Below, in pieces: positions 49,310 to 58,604 of a DNA stretch of 64,000 bases (its first letter is position 1; every line of letters begins with the position of its first letter). The notes beneath the pieces were generated by a model. It was not told the origin of the DNA and did no database searches. It worked only from the letters and a program-made list of their open reading frames with translations. The stretch is from Cloacimonetes bacterium UBA6097 (GTDB taxonomy: Bacteria > Cloacimonadota > Cloacimonadia > Cloacimonadales > Cloacimonadaceae). A program made the position numbers and the translations under genes. The DNA is taken from contig DIWV01000007.1 of the NCBI GenBank assembly GCA_002435865.1, positions 389,450-453,449 of the forward strand, given 5' to 3'.

Positions 49310-51310
49310 ATGTTATCTTACATAATAGTTATCCTCATTTCTGTGGCTTATGCTATACTGTTTTATCACAGGACAAATCCGGAATTAGCTGTTAAGCAGA
49401 GAATTTATGTTACTGTATTAAGATCTCTGATTATGAGTCTAGTCTTACTATTCCTATTATCTCCTGTCATTTATTACATCAGGAGATACAAAGAACACCC
49501 TGAGGTTATATTACTCAAAGATAATTCTGCCAGTATGCAAATTGTAAATCAGGGTAAAAACAAAGAAAAGAAATTGGAACCTGTTTATAACACTTTAAAA
49601 AGTGCTTATAAAAAAGCAGGATATTCGGTTAAGGAGCTTAAATTTGCTGATGGTCTAAATGGAAAGCCAACCACAACGTTTATTGTTCCGAGTCTTGAAG
49701 AAATAATAAAACTGAGGGGTAAAAAACCTGTCAAAAATATTATCTTGTTTTCTGATGGTTGGTATCATGATACAGATTTAAGAATTTTAAAGACATTCGA
49801 TATTCCCATTTATACAATTACCGATTCCGCGAAGTCTTACAGCAATGATCTGCAGGTTTCAGATTTCAGGCACAATAAGCAAGGGTATAGAAATGAGCTC
49901 AATTTGTTTGAAACCAGTATAAAATCAGATGGTTACAAGGGGAATGCCGTTGCCAGATTTTTAGTTGATGGCAACGTAGTAAAAGAAAAGACAGTGTCTT
50001 TTCAAAAGGAACCAATACAGAGTGCAGCATTTAATCATAGATTCGCTCAGCTGGGCTTGCACAAAGTTGAAGTTCAGGTTTCAGCTAAAGGATTAAATGA
50101 AACAACACTTTCTAATAATAACTTCACAAGTGCGATTGATATACTTAATGACAAGGAAAGAATTCTACTGGTCACAGATGTTCCTAATTGGGACATAAAA
50201 TTTATTCTGGATGTAATTCGTGAGAACAACCGCATTGAACCTATCAGTGTTACTATAAAGGGAAATGAAATTTACCAGGGAGAGAAAAAGATTTCAATAA
50301 ATAACTGGGACAATATAACCTCGATTGTTATAGTGAACCAGGGATCTCTTGTAATGCCCAGTTCTTTTGCTAACTTGATTGTGAAGCAAGTGAAACAAGG
50401 CAGCGGTCTACTTTATTTTGGATTACCTGTTCCTCAATTAAACGAAATTCTGCCCTTAAAAAAATCAAATATTCAGAGTAGCTATAAAGGCTTGTTTAAA
50501 CTACTCCCTTCTGCGGGTTTGTATTCTGTTTTTAAAATTGATGATGAAGAAACGCGGCAAATCCCTCCGGTTGATTATTACTATCTTACGCAATCTCTCC
50601 AGGCAGAAATATTGGCAGTGATGGACAATGTGTCTAAAAGTCCTGCAATAGCATTATCCACATTATACAAAGGTAAAGTAGCCAGCTTTTCTTTCATAAA
50701 TCTATGGCGTTGGCAAATGCAAAGCACATTACCAGCTTATAAGACTTTTTTCACCGATATATTAACCTGGATGAGTAATAAGTCTTCAGGGCAGTTAAAT
50801 GCACTTTATGAAACGAGTTATTACCTGGATGAACAAATAGAAATAAAATTGACAGCTATTGATGAAATAAGAAAAGTCAGGACAAACCTGGCACCAGGAA
50901 TATTAGTTCAGGATGTTAAAAACGACAGCGTATTCAGTGATTTTATGGTACAGGATGATGACATGCACGCAATAAGATTCAGGTTAAATAAACCCGGAGA
51001 ATATCATTTTAAGATAACAGACAAGAATTCTAACCAATCAGTTAACGGGAAATTCATAGTTCTTTCCCAAAATCTTGAGGATAGGGATTTGGGCTATAAC
51101 AATCCTATACTAAACTGGATAGCAGTGCAGACCCAAGGTAAATCCGCCAATATAGAAGAATACGATAATCTTAACCCAATTGCTGCTTCTGAAACTGACA
51201 GACTTGAGAAACGAGAATTTCCACTTTACAAAAAATGGTATTTTGTTTCTTTATTTATTTTGTTATTTTGCATTGAACTATACTTAAGAAGAAGATGGGG
51301 TTTGTTATAA
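49310..51310 (+). CDS. Membrane protein with VWA-like domain (666 aa)
   Basis: Two N-terminal transmembrane helices (residues 1-20 and ~36-58), then 'PEVILLKDNSASMQI', an approximate MIDAS (D-x-S-x-S) of a von Willebrand A-like fold, then a long extracytoplasmic region with beta-rich domains and a C-terminal helix ('YFVSLFILLFCIELYL') followed by basic residues. The layout resembles the BatA/glutamine-amidotransferase-like membrane proteins of aerotolerance-type operons ('ILLVTDVPNWDIKFI' is typical), but a MoxR ATPase and DUF58 partner are absent here. It starts 7 bp after the radical SAM gene. Confidence 0.8.
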   Translation: MLSYIIVILISVAYAILFYHRTNPELAVKQRIYVTVLRSLIMSLVLLFLLSPVIYYIRRYKEHPEVILLKDNSASMQIVNQGKNKEKKLEPVYNTLKSAYKKAGYSVKELKFADGLNGKPTTTFIVPSLEEIIKLRGKKPVKNIILFSDGWYHDTDLRILKTFDIPIYTITDSAKSYSNDLQVSDFRHNKQGYRNELNLFETSIKSDGYKGNAVARFLVDGNVVKEKTVSFQKEPIQSAAFNHRFAQLGLHKVEVQVSAKGLNETTLSNNNFTSAIDILNDKERILLVTDVPNWDIKFILDVIRENNRIEPISVTIKGNEIYQGEKKISINNWDNITSIVIVNQGSLVMPSSFANLIVKQVKQGSGLLYFGLPVPQLNEILPLKKSNIQSSYKGLFKLLPSAGLYSVFKIDDEETRQIPPVDYYYLTQSLQAEILAVMDNVSKSPAIALSTLYKGKVASFSFINLWRWQMQSTLPAYKTFFTDILTWMSNKSSGQLNALYETSYYLDEQIEIKLTAIDEIRKVRTNLAPGILVQDVKNDSVFSDFMVQDDDMHAIRFRLNKPGEYHFKITDKNSNQSVNGKFIVLSQNLEDRDLGYNNPILNWIAVQTQGKSANIEEYDNLNPIAASETDRLEKREFPLYKKWYFVSLFILLFCIELYLRRRWGLL

Positions 51311-51355
51311 AATACTTAAATAATATAGTTGATATGAACACCTGAGAAAGAGCAT

Positions 51356-51772
51356 ATGGCTAAGTTTGACAGAATGGAATTTCCTAAAAAATATCCGATT
51401 CCTAATTGGTTAAAATTGCTGGTAGTGGTCTTAGTTTTTTGTGGAATTTTGATTCATAATTGCACTCAGGAGCATTTATCCCAAGAAATTGTTATAAGTG
51501 ACGTAAAAATAATAGATTATTCAAGGGCGCACATTGAAGTCACATATAATATTTATAATAAATCAAGCCTGGACAGAGATGTATGGCTTCTATTGTTTGT
51601 AAGTGACAGCAAGGGTGAAGAATTGGCCAGCACATTGTTTTTAATCAAAATTAAAGCCGGGGAAAATGTAACCAAAATAAAGATTATTGACAAACTAAAC
51701 AAGCCATTGATTAATAACATAAAACCTGAAAAAGCTACGATAGAAGTTTATAAAAGGAAGGTTTTCTCATGA
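51356..51772 (+). CDS. Small membrane-anchored protein (138 aa)
   Basis: Not recognised. A cytoplasmic basic N-terminus, one transmembrane helix (~19-36, 'LKLLVVVLVFCGILIH'), then a ~100-residue extracytoplasmic domain of alternating strands ('ISDVKIIDYSRAHIEVTYNIYNKSS', 'RDVWLLLFVSDSKGEEL'), an Ig-like or FxLYD-like pattern. Its stop overlaps the ATG of the hybrid kinase by four bases, implying coupled translation and possibly a sensing role for the kinase, which itself has no transmembrane segment. Confidence 0.75.
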   Translation: MAKFDRMEFPKKYPIPNWLKLLVVVLVFCGILIHNCTQEHLSQEIVISDVKIIDYSRAHIEVTYNIYNKSSLDRDVWLLLFVSDSKGEELASTLFLIKIKAGENVTKIKIIDKLNKPLINNIKPEKATIEVYKRKVFS

Positions 51773-53331
51773 CCTCTAATCAAGAAAACAAGGTTCATTT
51801 AACTAATCCTCAATTAGTATTAGAGCAAGTTACAGCTGCTATACCAATAGGTATTATGATTTCAGATATTGAGGGTAAAGTCATATTCAGAAATAATTTG
51901 TTTGAAAAATGGATATCTACTTTTCCGGTTGAAAATAAATTATGGTTGCTTCAGATGATCCAATATCTTGACCAGGATAATAAAGAAAATCCCAATATCA
52001 AAGGTATTTCTATCAATACATTTATTGACTATACAGCGAGCTATGAAACAGAAATTGGAGTCAATTGGCAGGGTCAGAAATTTTTCTTTCGAATTAAAAT
52101 CTGCCATATAGTTGATGAAAAAAATCAGTTTCTTGGTTTGATTGAAGAAACAGAAAATATTACCGAACAAAAAGAACTGGAAAAATCATTACAGCATGCC
52201 AGAAGATTTGAGACAGTTGGAAGATTAGCCAGCGGCATCGCACATGATTTTAACAATATTCTTCAGGTTATAAACGGGCATTCTGAAATGCTGATGGAAA
52301 TGAGAAAAGAAGATGCTAAATTAACCAGAAGCCTTGATATCATTTTATCATCAGGTCAAAAAGCTTCTGCTCTGACAAGACAACTTCTGCTATTCAGCAG
52401 GAGACAAAAAAGTGAATTTAAACAACTAAACCTTGGCAATATGATCGACAGCATGCAAAAAATCTTATCAAGGATGTTGGGGGAAGACATTTCGATTGTC
52501 TATAATTGTAATGATAAAGACATGTATTTTGATGGAGATGAGAGCCAGGTAGAACAGATTATTATGAACCTGGCAATTAATGCCCGGGATGCAATGCCGG
52601 AGGGTGGTCTGATTAACGTTGAAGTCAATCTGTGTGAAGTAGATCAGGCAACTAACTCGTCATTTCCATATTTTAAAGAAGGTAAATATATATGTCTTAA
52701 TTTTACTGATAGCGGTTGTGGAATTCCCAAGAATGTTCTGGAGCACATATTTGAACCTTTCTTTACAACCAAAGAAGTCGGACGTGGAACAGGCCTTGGT
52801 CTGGCAAATGTTTATAGCATAATAAAACAACATCAGGGATTTATTAATGTTGAGAGCAAGTTAAACAAGGGCACATGTTTTAAAGTTTACTTCCCACTTT
52901 CAGAAAACCAAAAACATTATGAAACAACAAGTTCAGAACGTGAATTTCAAACAGGTGGGAAGAAAAGAGTATTGATACTTGAAGATGATGATAATGTGCG
53001 GGATCTTGCCAACCAGGTATTAACACAATATGGATACCTGGTTAAGTGTGTTTCCAACATCAAACAAGCGAATGATGCAATTAAAAATGAAACTTATGAC
53101 CTGTTCTTTATAGATATTGTCCTACCGGATGGTAATGGAGTCAGTTTTTGGGAGTCTATCAAAGAAGAGCATTCGAAGTCAGCTTTCATTTTATCAAGTG
53201 GCTACACAGAAGATAAACCTCAAATTAAAAATACTATTCACAAAGGATATTCATTCCTTCATAAACCTTTTACAATTGTTGCTCTGTTGAATGCATGCAC
53301 AGAAGCATTGAGTAGTAAAACAAGCCAATAG
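51769..53331 (+). CDS. Hybrid sensor histidine kinase (PAS-HisKA-HATPase-REC)
   Basis: 520 residues, no transmembrane segment. PAS-like sensor (~20-135, 'AAIPIGIMISDIEGKVIFRNNLF'), HisKA with phosphorylated His159 in 'LASGIAHDFNNILQVI', HATPase with N-box 'NLAINARDAMPEGG' and G-boxes 'DSGCGIPKNVLEHIFEPFFTTKEVGRGTGLGLANVYSI', and a C-terminal receiver with 'VLILEDDDNVRDL' and phospho-acceptor Asp449 in 'FFIDIVLPDGNG'. Being a hybrid, it probably passes phosphate to an Hpt protein such as that at 41187-41528 (inference). ATG overlaps the upstream stop. Confidence 0.94.
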   Translation: MTSNQENKVHLTNPQLVLEQVTAAIPIGIMISDIEGKVIFRNNLFEKWISTFPVENKLWLLQMIQYLDQDNKENPNIKGISINTFIDYTASYETEIGVNWQGQKFFFRIKICHIVDEKNQFLGLIEETENITEQKELEKSLQHARRFETVGRLASGIAHDFNNILQVINGHSEMLMEMRKEDAKLTRSLDIILSSGQKASALTRQLLLFSRRQKSEFKQLNLGNMIDSMQKILSRMLGEDISIVYNCNDKDMYFDGDESQVEQIIMNLAINARDAMPEGGLINVEVNLCEVDQATNSSFPYFKEGKYICLNFTDSGCGIPKNVLEHIFEPFFTTKEVGRGTGLGLANVYSIIKQHQGFINVESKLNKGTCFKVYFPLSENQKHYETTSSEREFQTGGKKRVLILEDDDNVRDLANQVLTQYGYLVKCVSNIKQANDAIKNETYDLFFIDIVLPDGNGVSFWESIKEEHSKSAFILSSGYTEDKPQIKNTIHKGYSFLHKPFTIVALLNACTEALSSKTSQ

Positions 53332-53346
53332 TCTAAGGACAAAAAA

Positions 53347-53371
53347 AAACGGATATCTATGATATCCGTTT
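53347..53371. terminator. Bidirectional terminator
   Basis: A perfect 11-bp stem with loop TAT sits between the convergent hybrid-kinase and small-lipoprotein genes. The plus side ends in five T, the minus side in nine T. Confidence 0.9.
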
Positions 53372-53396
53372 TTAAATTGTTGCCTTGTACCAGTAA

Positions 53397-53585
53397 TTAA
53401 TTTGTTTCAGGCATAGGTGCTTCGGCTGGAACTGCAGTAGTGTCCATAGGAACTTCATCTACTGGTGCTACCATTGTTGTATCAGCAGCTTCTTCCTGTG
53501 CTTTAGCTTTGCAACCAAAAACGATAATACTGCTAACCAACATCACAACGATCAAGGCGATTAAAGCAATTTTCTTTAAGCTCAT
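53397..53585 (-). CDS. Very small lipoprotein (62 aa)
   Basis: ATG at 53585 with GGAGGAAACAA upstream. Signal sequence with lipobox 'VFGC' (Cys24). The mature ~38 residues are low-complexity, rich in Ala, Pro, Glu, Asp, Thr and Met, with near-repeats 'DTTMVAPVDEVP' and 'DTTAVPAEAPMP'. No family recognised. Such short acidic lipoproteins may be structural or cell-surface tethers; function unknown. Confidence 0.75.
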   Translation of the reverse strand: MSLKKIALIALIVVMLVSSIIVFGCKAKAQEEAADTTMVAPVDEVPMDTTAVPAEAPMPETN

Positions 53586-53802
53586 TTGTTTCCTCCATAT
53601 TTTTTTCTGTGTTACCAAAAGGGTCATAAACTTTGCTCACTATTTTGGCGTGGATTTTTTTGGCAAGAAAAATCTTGTAACTTAAAATAATACAACGGCT
53701 TTTCTACCAATCCCTTCATTGACACAATTCTTATACACATCTATGATTTACATCATTTAGGGAGACATAATAGTCATAACGATTTTTTTGGCAAGGTATT
53801 TT

Positions 53803-55497
53803 TTAGAAAGAGCTTACAAGCCCCATGTGAATCATTCCGGAATTTAATTTAGATATCTGTTTATTGCTTGCAGATAAAGCATAACTTACACTCATTAAAC
53901 CGATTCTGGTTTTTAAAGATAATCCAATTCCGGTTCCGATCAAATCTGTTTTTGCCTTATCCGGATTTAATTGTAATAATCCCATATCAAACAACAAGTA
54001 CATCCTTGAATCCCTCGTCATCAGATAACGTATTTCATTATTAATCCATCCTAACCGCCAGCTGCTGAAAGCTTCTTCATTATATCCACGCAGAGATTTA
54101 AAACCTCCCATTTTATACTGTTCATATAACCTTGCATTGTGATCTGATATTTCTCTATAATGCAAGCCAAAGCTATATACTAATTTGCTGGAAACCGGCA
54201 GATAATTCATAACATCAATTTCAGCTATAGGAGTAGTTTCATTATCATCAGACGTTTTAGTAAATATCCATCCTGATTTGATTCTTATCTGGTTTCCGGT
54301 TGAAGGATTAAGATCATAGTCAGTCTTGGAATATTCCCAGAAAAGAGCAGCATTAAAGTACCTGGTGTCTATAACCGTAGTATCACGGGAATCACTGTAA
54401 AGTGTTTCAGTATAGATATCTGAACCAATTTTATGGTTTAAGATATAATAATAGATGCTTAACTCTGCTTTCAACCTTATCCAGGCTGAATCTTGCTGAG
54501 CTCTTTGCATATGAATATCAGCAGCAAATGGATAATCTTTTATGCCAGACTCATGATATGATATTTCCAGCAAACGATATAATTTCAGGCTTTTCCAATA
54601 AAGGTTTATGGCTCTGTCTGTTCCCCACAGATTCAAAAATTGTAAGTTGATTAGTCCGTTAATATTCCTCTTTTGGGTAATGGGGTCGGTGTTTATTCCC
54701 ATCACGCCTTCAGCTTTTGTCATCTTTGTTTCTTCAATCTCTATACCCAGAGTTTTACCATCCAGGGGGACTATCCTGCAAGTCTTGATATAAGTCTTGT
54801 TAAGAAGATTATTTTCTGCCTGAGTCAGTTTGTCGGGAGTAAATTGCTTTGTTTGTGCCAGCCCTGATATCCTGAGAATAGTATTATCCCTGGTGATTTT
54901 ATTACCGATGAAAGTATATTTATCAGGCTTAAATAATGGTCCTTCTTCAATATTGATTACAGCGATGAGTTTGTCATTCTTAACGGATAGAGTATCTAGT
55001 TTTACCTGAGCAAACAAATAACTTCTTGCTGTGTATAAACTAAGGATTTTGTTTATAATCCCTGGAATCTGGTTAATATGCACCCGGTTTTTGGTATTCA
55101 AATCAATAAGCTGCTTTATTTTATCAGATGAAAAGTATCTGTTTCCAGAAAAACGGACTTCTGACAGGAAACCGGAAAATCCTTCCTTAACGTTAAACAC
55201 CAGGTTTACTTTTGAATTATCTAAGGGGATGTTATCGGTTTGCTCGATTTGTGCAAAATAGAATCCCTTTTGAGTTAAATAGTTTTGTACACGTTCTTTT
55301 ATGACATTGCTTAGCTCTGGTTCATAAATCTGCTTTGATGGAAGATTCAGACTTTTTGCAATATCTTCAGCCGGCACAGAATCTAAACCTTCGAAAATGA
55401 TCTTGTTTATGAAGAGAGTCTGCTCAGCAAAAATCAGACAGGTTAATAATAACAAACCAACTATAAGAAGTATAGTTTTAGCACAACAGGTGAACAT
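53803..55497 (-). CDS. Omp85-family outer-membrane protein (BamA/TamA-like)
   Basis: 564 residues. Signal peptide (1-24), then about three POTRA-like domains ('INKIIFEGLDSVPAEDIAKSL', 'EVRFSGNRYFSSDKIKQLI', 'YTFIGNKITRDNTILRI'), and a C-terminal barrel of the surface-antigen type with 'YEQYKMGGFKSLRGYNEEAFSSWRLG' and a terminal Phe ('GMIHMGLVSSF'), the usual barrel end signal. It is shorter than BamA (~800) and nearer TamA/FhaC size, so it may insert or export specific proteins rather than being the main assembly factor. It follows lepA by 36 bp and has a weak ribosome site. Confidence 0.88.
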   Translation of the reverse strand: MFTCCAKTILLIVGLLLLTCLIFAEQTLFINKIIFEGLDSVPAEDIAKSLNLPSKQIYEPELSNVIKERVQNYLTQKGFYFAQIEQTDNIPLDNSKVNLVFNVKEGFSGFLSEVRFSGNRYFSSDKIKQLIDLNTKNRVHINQIPGIINKILSLYTARSYLFAQVKLDTLSVKNDKLIAVINIEEGPLFKPDKYTFIGNKITRDNTILRISGLAQTKQFTPDKLTQAENNLLNKTYIKTCRIVPLDGKTLGIEIEETKMTKAEGVMGINTDPITQKRNINGLINLQFLNLWGTDRAINLYWKSLKLYRLLEISYHESGIKDYPFAADIHMQRAQQDSAWIRLKAELSIYYYILNHKIGSDIYTETLYSDSRDTTVIDTRYFNAALFWEYSKTDYDLNPSTGNQIRIKSGWIFTKTSDDNETTPIAEIDVMNYLPVSSKLVYSFGLHYREISDHNARLYEQYKMGGFKSLRGYNEEAFSSWRLGWINNEIRYLMTRDSRMYLLFDMGLLQLNPDKAKTDLIGTGIGLSLKTRIGLMSVSYALSASNKQISKLNSGMIHMGLVSSF

Positions 55498-55533
55498 ATA
55501 TTTGACTTACCGAATAGTTAACAAAACTGTTGG

Positions 55534-57333
55534 TTATTCCCTGTCGGCTTTCAGAACAGCTAGAAAGGCCTCTTGTGGGACAGCAACATTGCCAATGTCT
55601 TTCATTCTCTTTTTCCCTTCTTTCTGCTTTTCCAATAGCTTGCGTTTGCGGGTGATATCGCCACCATAGCACTTTGCTGTAACATCTTTTCTCATTGCAT
55701 TAATTGTACTTCTGGCGATTATTTTGCCACCGATAGCGGCTTGCAAAGCTATCTTGAACAAGTGTTTTGGGATTACTTCAGAGAGAGTTTCAGTGACGCT
55801 TTTACCCCAATTGTATGCTTTATCAGCATGACAGATAAAGCTCATGGCGTCTACTTTTTCTCCATTAATCAGGATATCTACTTTGACCACATCAGATTTT
55901 CTGTTTTCCATAAAGGCATAGTCAATAGATGCATAACCACGGCTAACAGTCTTTAGTTTATCATAGAAATCAAAAATAATCTCAATAAGCGGCAACTGAT
56001 AATGCAGAGCAACACGCTTTTCATCAATATATTGAATGTTCTGTTGAATACCTCTGCGTTCCTGTGCAAGTTTAATAATATTGCCAATGTAATCAGTCGG
56101 AACTATGATTTCCGTTTCCATAACAGGTTCCATAACTTCTTCAATCCTGGTCGGATCAGGGAAATCAATAGGATTGTAGACAATTATGTCGCTGCCATCC
56201 TTCAGCTTAATCAGAAAGCGTACGCTGGGAGTAGTGGCTATAATTGGAACATTATATTCCCTGTATAAGCGCTCTTTAACAATTTCCAGATGCAGCATGC
56301 CCAAAAAGCCACAACGGAATCCATATCCCAAAGCTGCAGAAGCTTCCTTTTCATAGACCAAAGAAGCATCATTGAGCTTTAGCTTAGCTATGGCTTCTAC
56401 CAGATTTTCATAATCCTCGCCATTTATTGGAAAGATACCACTATAAACCATTGGTTTAGGCTCCTGGAATCCGCCCAGGGGTACAGGGCAACCACCTTTT
56501 GCAAGAGTTATTGTATCACCTACCCTGGCATCAGAAACTTCCTTTATGTTAGCTATGATATAACCAGCTTCGCCTGAGGTTAGTTCCTGTTGAGGGATAA
56601 ATTTGATGCCAAGAAACCCGATTTCCTCAATTTCATATTCATGAGCATTAGAGAACAGTTTAATTTTATTGCCTTTCTTAAGAGTACCGTCAAACATCCT
56701 GACAAGAACTACCACGCCCCGATAGACATCATAATAGGAATCAAATATCAAAGCTTTGGGTGGGTGTTCGTCTTCTCCTTTCGGTGCAGGGAGGTATTGG
56801 CAAATTGCATCAAGCAGCAATTCTACATTTTGTCCTGTTTTAGCACTGACTTTGATGATTTCATCAGGAAGTACCCCGATAATGTCCATCAGGTCGTGTT
56901 CTGTGCCTTCAATATCAGCTTTGGGTAAATCTATTTTATTAATTACGGGAAGGATATCAAGATTATTATCCAGGGCCAGGTAGAGGTTACTCATTGTCTG
57001 AGCTTCTATACCCTGTGCAGCATCGACTAAAAGAACTGCGCCTTCACAGGATGCTAAGGCACGTGATACTTCATAGCTAAAGTCTACATGTCCGGGAGTG
57101 TCAATCAGGTTCAAAACATAAGTTTCGCCTTTATAATCCCAGGTCATGCGGATGGCATGACTCTTGATAGTTATTCCTTTTTCACGCTCCAGGTCCATAT
57201 CATCCAAAACCTGGGTTACAGTCCCATTTTTATCTATGACATGAGTCAGTTCCAAAAGACGGTCTGCCAGGGTTGATTTTCCATGGTCAATGTGAGCAAT
57301 AATGCAAAAATTCCTGATATAATCTTGTTTCAA
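55534..57333 (-). CDS. lepA: Elongation factor 4 (LepA)
   Basis: 599 residues. The start is TTG at 57333, with AGAGG seven bases upstream, giving the family N-terminus 'MKQDYIRNFCIIAHIDHGKSTLADRLLE'. GTPase motifs: G1 'AHIDHGKST', G3 'DTPGHVDF', G4 'NKIDLP'; and the LepA-specific C-terminal domain with 'GYASIDYAF' and 'AKCYGGDITRKRKLLEKQKEGKKRMK'. It binds the ribosome and helps back-translocation or initiation under stress. Exact TTGACA lies at 57381-57386 (minus strand). Confidence 0.97.
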   Translation of the reverse strand: MKQDYIRNFCIIAHIDHGKSTLADRLLELTHVIDKNGTVTQVLDDMDLEREKGITIKSHAIRMTWDYKGETYVLNLIDTPGHVDFSYEVSRALASCEGAVLLVDAAQGIEAQTMSNLYLALDNNLDILPVINKIDLPKADIEGTEHDLMDIIGVLPDEIIKVSAKTGQNVELLLDAICQYLPAPKGEDEHPPKALIFDSYYDVYRGVVVLVRMFDGTLKKGNKIKLFSNAHEYEIEEIGFLGIKFIPQQELTSGEAGYIIANIKEVSDARVGDTITLAKGGCPVPLGGFQEPKPMVYSGIFPINGEDYENLVEAIAKLKLNDASLVYEKEASAALGYGFRCGFLGMLHLEIVKERLYREYNVPIIATTPSVRFLIKLKDGSDIIVYNPIDFPDPTRIEEVMEPVMETEIIVPTDYIGNIIKLAQERRGIQQNIQYIDEKRVALHYQLPLIEIIFDFYDKLKTVSRGYASIDYAFMENRKSDVVKVDILINGEKVDAMSFICHADKAYNWGKSVTETLSEVIPKHLFKIALQAAIGGKIIARSTINAMRKDVTAKCYGGDITRKRKLLEKQKEGKKRMKDIGNVAVPQEAFLAVLKADRE

Positions 57334-57442
57334 CTTGATACCTCTACTTGTATAATCCTAAGTCTGGCAAAGCCTTGATTTGTCAATTATAAAGTCAGTG
57401 ATGGAGTCTTTTTTTATTTATTGGGTATATTGATATGTAAAT

Positions 57443-57994
57443 CTAATAGTTTTCTATAATAGTCTTGGTTTTCCGCTTTATTTTGGGAGTTGTTATAGGA
57501 ATAATTTCCTCCAGATTATCATAGCTTCCATCCTCTCTCTTATATCTGTAATAAAGGATAATCATATAATCATTATTCAATCTCTGGACTGTAAAAACAG
57601 GAAGCTGGTCAGAAGAAGTAAGAATTTCTCCGGTGTAAGGATCTGTTGTGTTAAATCTGATGGGATATTTACCATTTGTATCATAAATAGCCGGGCGGGG
57701 ATAAGAAAAAAGATAAGAACTGTCTGCAGCGACCAGGGATAACCTGTCGATAAACAGGACTTCCAGGTCCTTATTGTCGACGATTGTTTTGATTGATATA
57801 TTAAGATTAGTTGTATCTACTTCAGCAGCAATTTGCGGGTAACGGTAAGTTACCATCAGCTTTATCTGTGCATTTCCTTGCTCAATATTAAATTCCTGTG
57901 ATTCTATCGGGTACCCGCCAAATTTATTATAATAGCTGCTTGAGCAGGCTGAAAGTATAATCAATACAATCAACAGTAATATTATGTTTCTCAC
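57443..57994 (-). CDS. Lipoprotein of unknown function (183 aa)
   Basis: The GTG at 57994, one base after the Hsp20 stop, gives a compact signal sequence 'MRNIILLLIVLIILSAC' with lipobox 'LSAC'; a TTG five codons upstream inside the Hsp20 gene is an alternative. The mature part is beta-rich ('IEQGNAQIKLMVTYRYPQIAAEVDTTNLNISIKTIVD'), ends basic and has no family I recognise. Its coupling to an Hsp20 chaperone suggests an envelope-stress role (inference). Confidence 0.75.
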   Translation of the reverse strand: MRNIILLLIVLIILSACSSSYYNKFGGYPIESQEFNIEQGNAQIKLMVTYRYPQIAAEVDTTNLNISIKTIVDNKDLEVLFIDRLSLVAADSSYLFSYPRPAIYDTNGKYPIRFNTTDPYTGEILTSSDQLPVFTVQRLNNDYMIILYYRYKREDGSYDNLEEIIPITTPKIKRKTKTIIENY

Positions 57995-57995
57995 A

Positions 57996-58436
57996 CTATT
58001 TAATCTCAATTATCCTTTCTACTACAGGTTGTAATGCATAAACTATTTTCAAAAAGCCATTTTCATAAGTAACCATAGGATTGTCTCTGTCTATGGCTGC
58101 CATTGGGAAAAAAATACGCCTGTCAAATTTACCAGTTTCAATCTCCATATTATAATAGCATACTTTACAATTGGGGGAAGGTAATATCCTTTCTCCCGAA
58201 ATGCGAATGTAGTCATCCGTAGTAATAATGCTGATATCTTTCTTTTCCATGCCTGCCAGCTCAACAATAATAATCCACTCGGTATCTGTCTGTAAGACAT
58301 CACACCTGGGATGCCAGAAATCGTCAAAGGCATCTTCAATGGCGGTAGGATTACTGGTGAGCGAATTAACTTCCCCAAGTATTTTCAGCATCTCTTTCTG
58401 GATGCCTCTCAGGTTATCAAATATCTTGTCACGCAT
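57996..58436 (-). CDS. Small heat-shock protein, Hsp20/alpha-crystallin family
   Basis: 146 residues. The N-terminal ~45 residues are helical; then the alpha-crystallin domain from 'RCDVLQTDTEWIIIVELAGMEKKDISIITTDDYIRISGER' to 'IFFPMAAIDRDNPMVTYENGFLKIVYAL', with the family's 'A-x-x-x-N-G-x-L' motif as 'YENGFLKI' and a C-terminal 'RIIEI' (I-x-I anchor). An ATP-independent holdase for unfolding proteins. TTGACA lies 76 bp upstream (58512-58517, minus). Confidence 0.92.
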   Translation of the reverse strand: MRDKIFDNLRGIQKEMLKILGEVNSLTSNPTAIEDAFDDFWHPRCDVLQTDTEWIIIVELAGMEKKDISIITTDDYIRISGERILPSPNCKVCYYNMEIETGKFDRRIFFPMAAIDRDNPMVTYENGFLKIVYALQPVVERIIEIK

Positions 58437-58511
58437 AAGTTTTGCCTCTTTTAATAATTAAAACTCTTACGTTTGTTTATCATAATAACAATCAGCATTT
58501 AACCTTTTATG

Positions 58512-58551
58512 TGTCAAGAATTATTCAACTGCATACGAAAACTGATTGACA
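58512..58551. promoter_or_regulatory. Back-to-back -35 candidates, hsp20 and ispG
   Basis: TTGACA occurs on the minus strand at 58512-58517 (towards hsp20) and on the plus strand at 58546-58551 (towards ispG). Neither is followed by a clear TATAAT at standard spacing, so the exact start sites are open. Confidence 0.4.
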
Positions 58552-58604
58552 AAAATCTATGCAGATAAAAGTTTCTGTGTAAAATATAAGAGGTGTTTTA
58601 TATC

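Noticed and set aside
49310..51310. Bat/MoxR aerotolerance operon
   Set aside because: The membrane protein resembles Bat-type proteins, but no MoxR ATPase, DUF58 or other Bat gene is adjacent.
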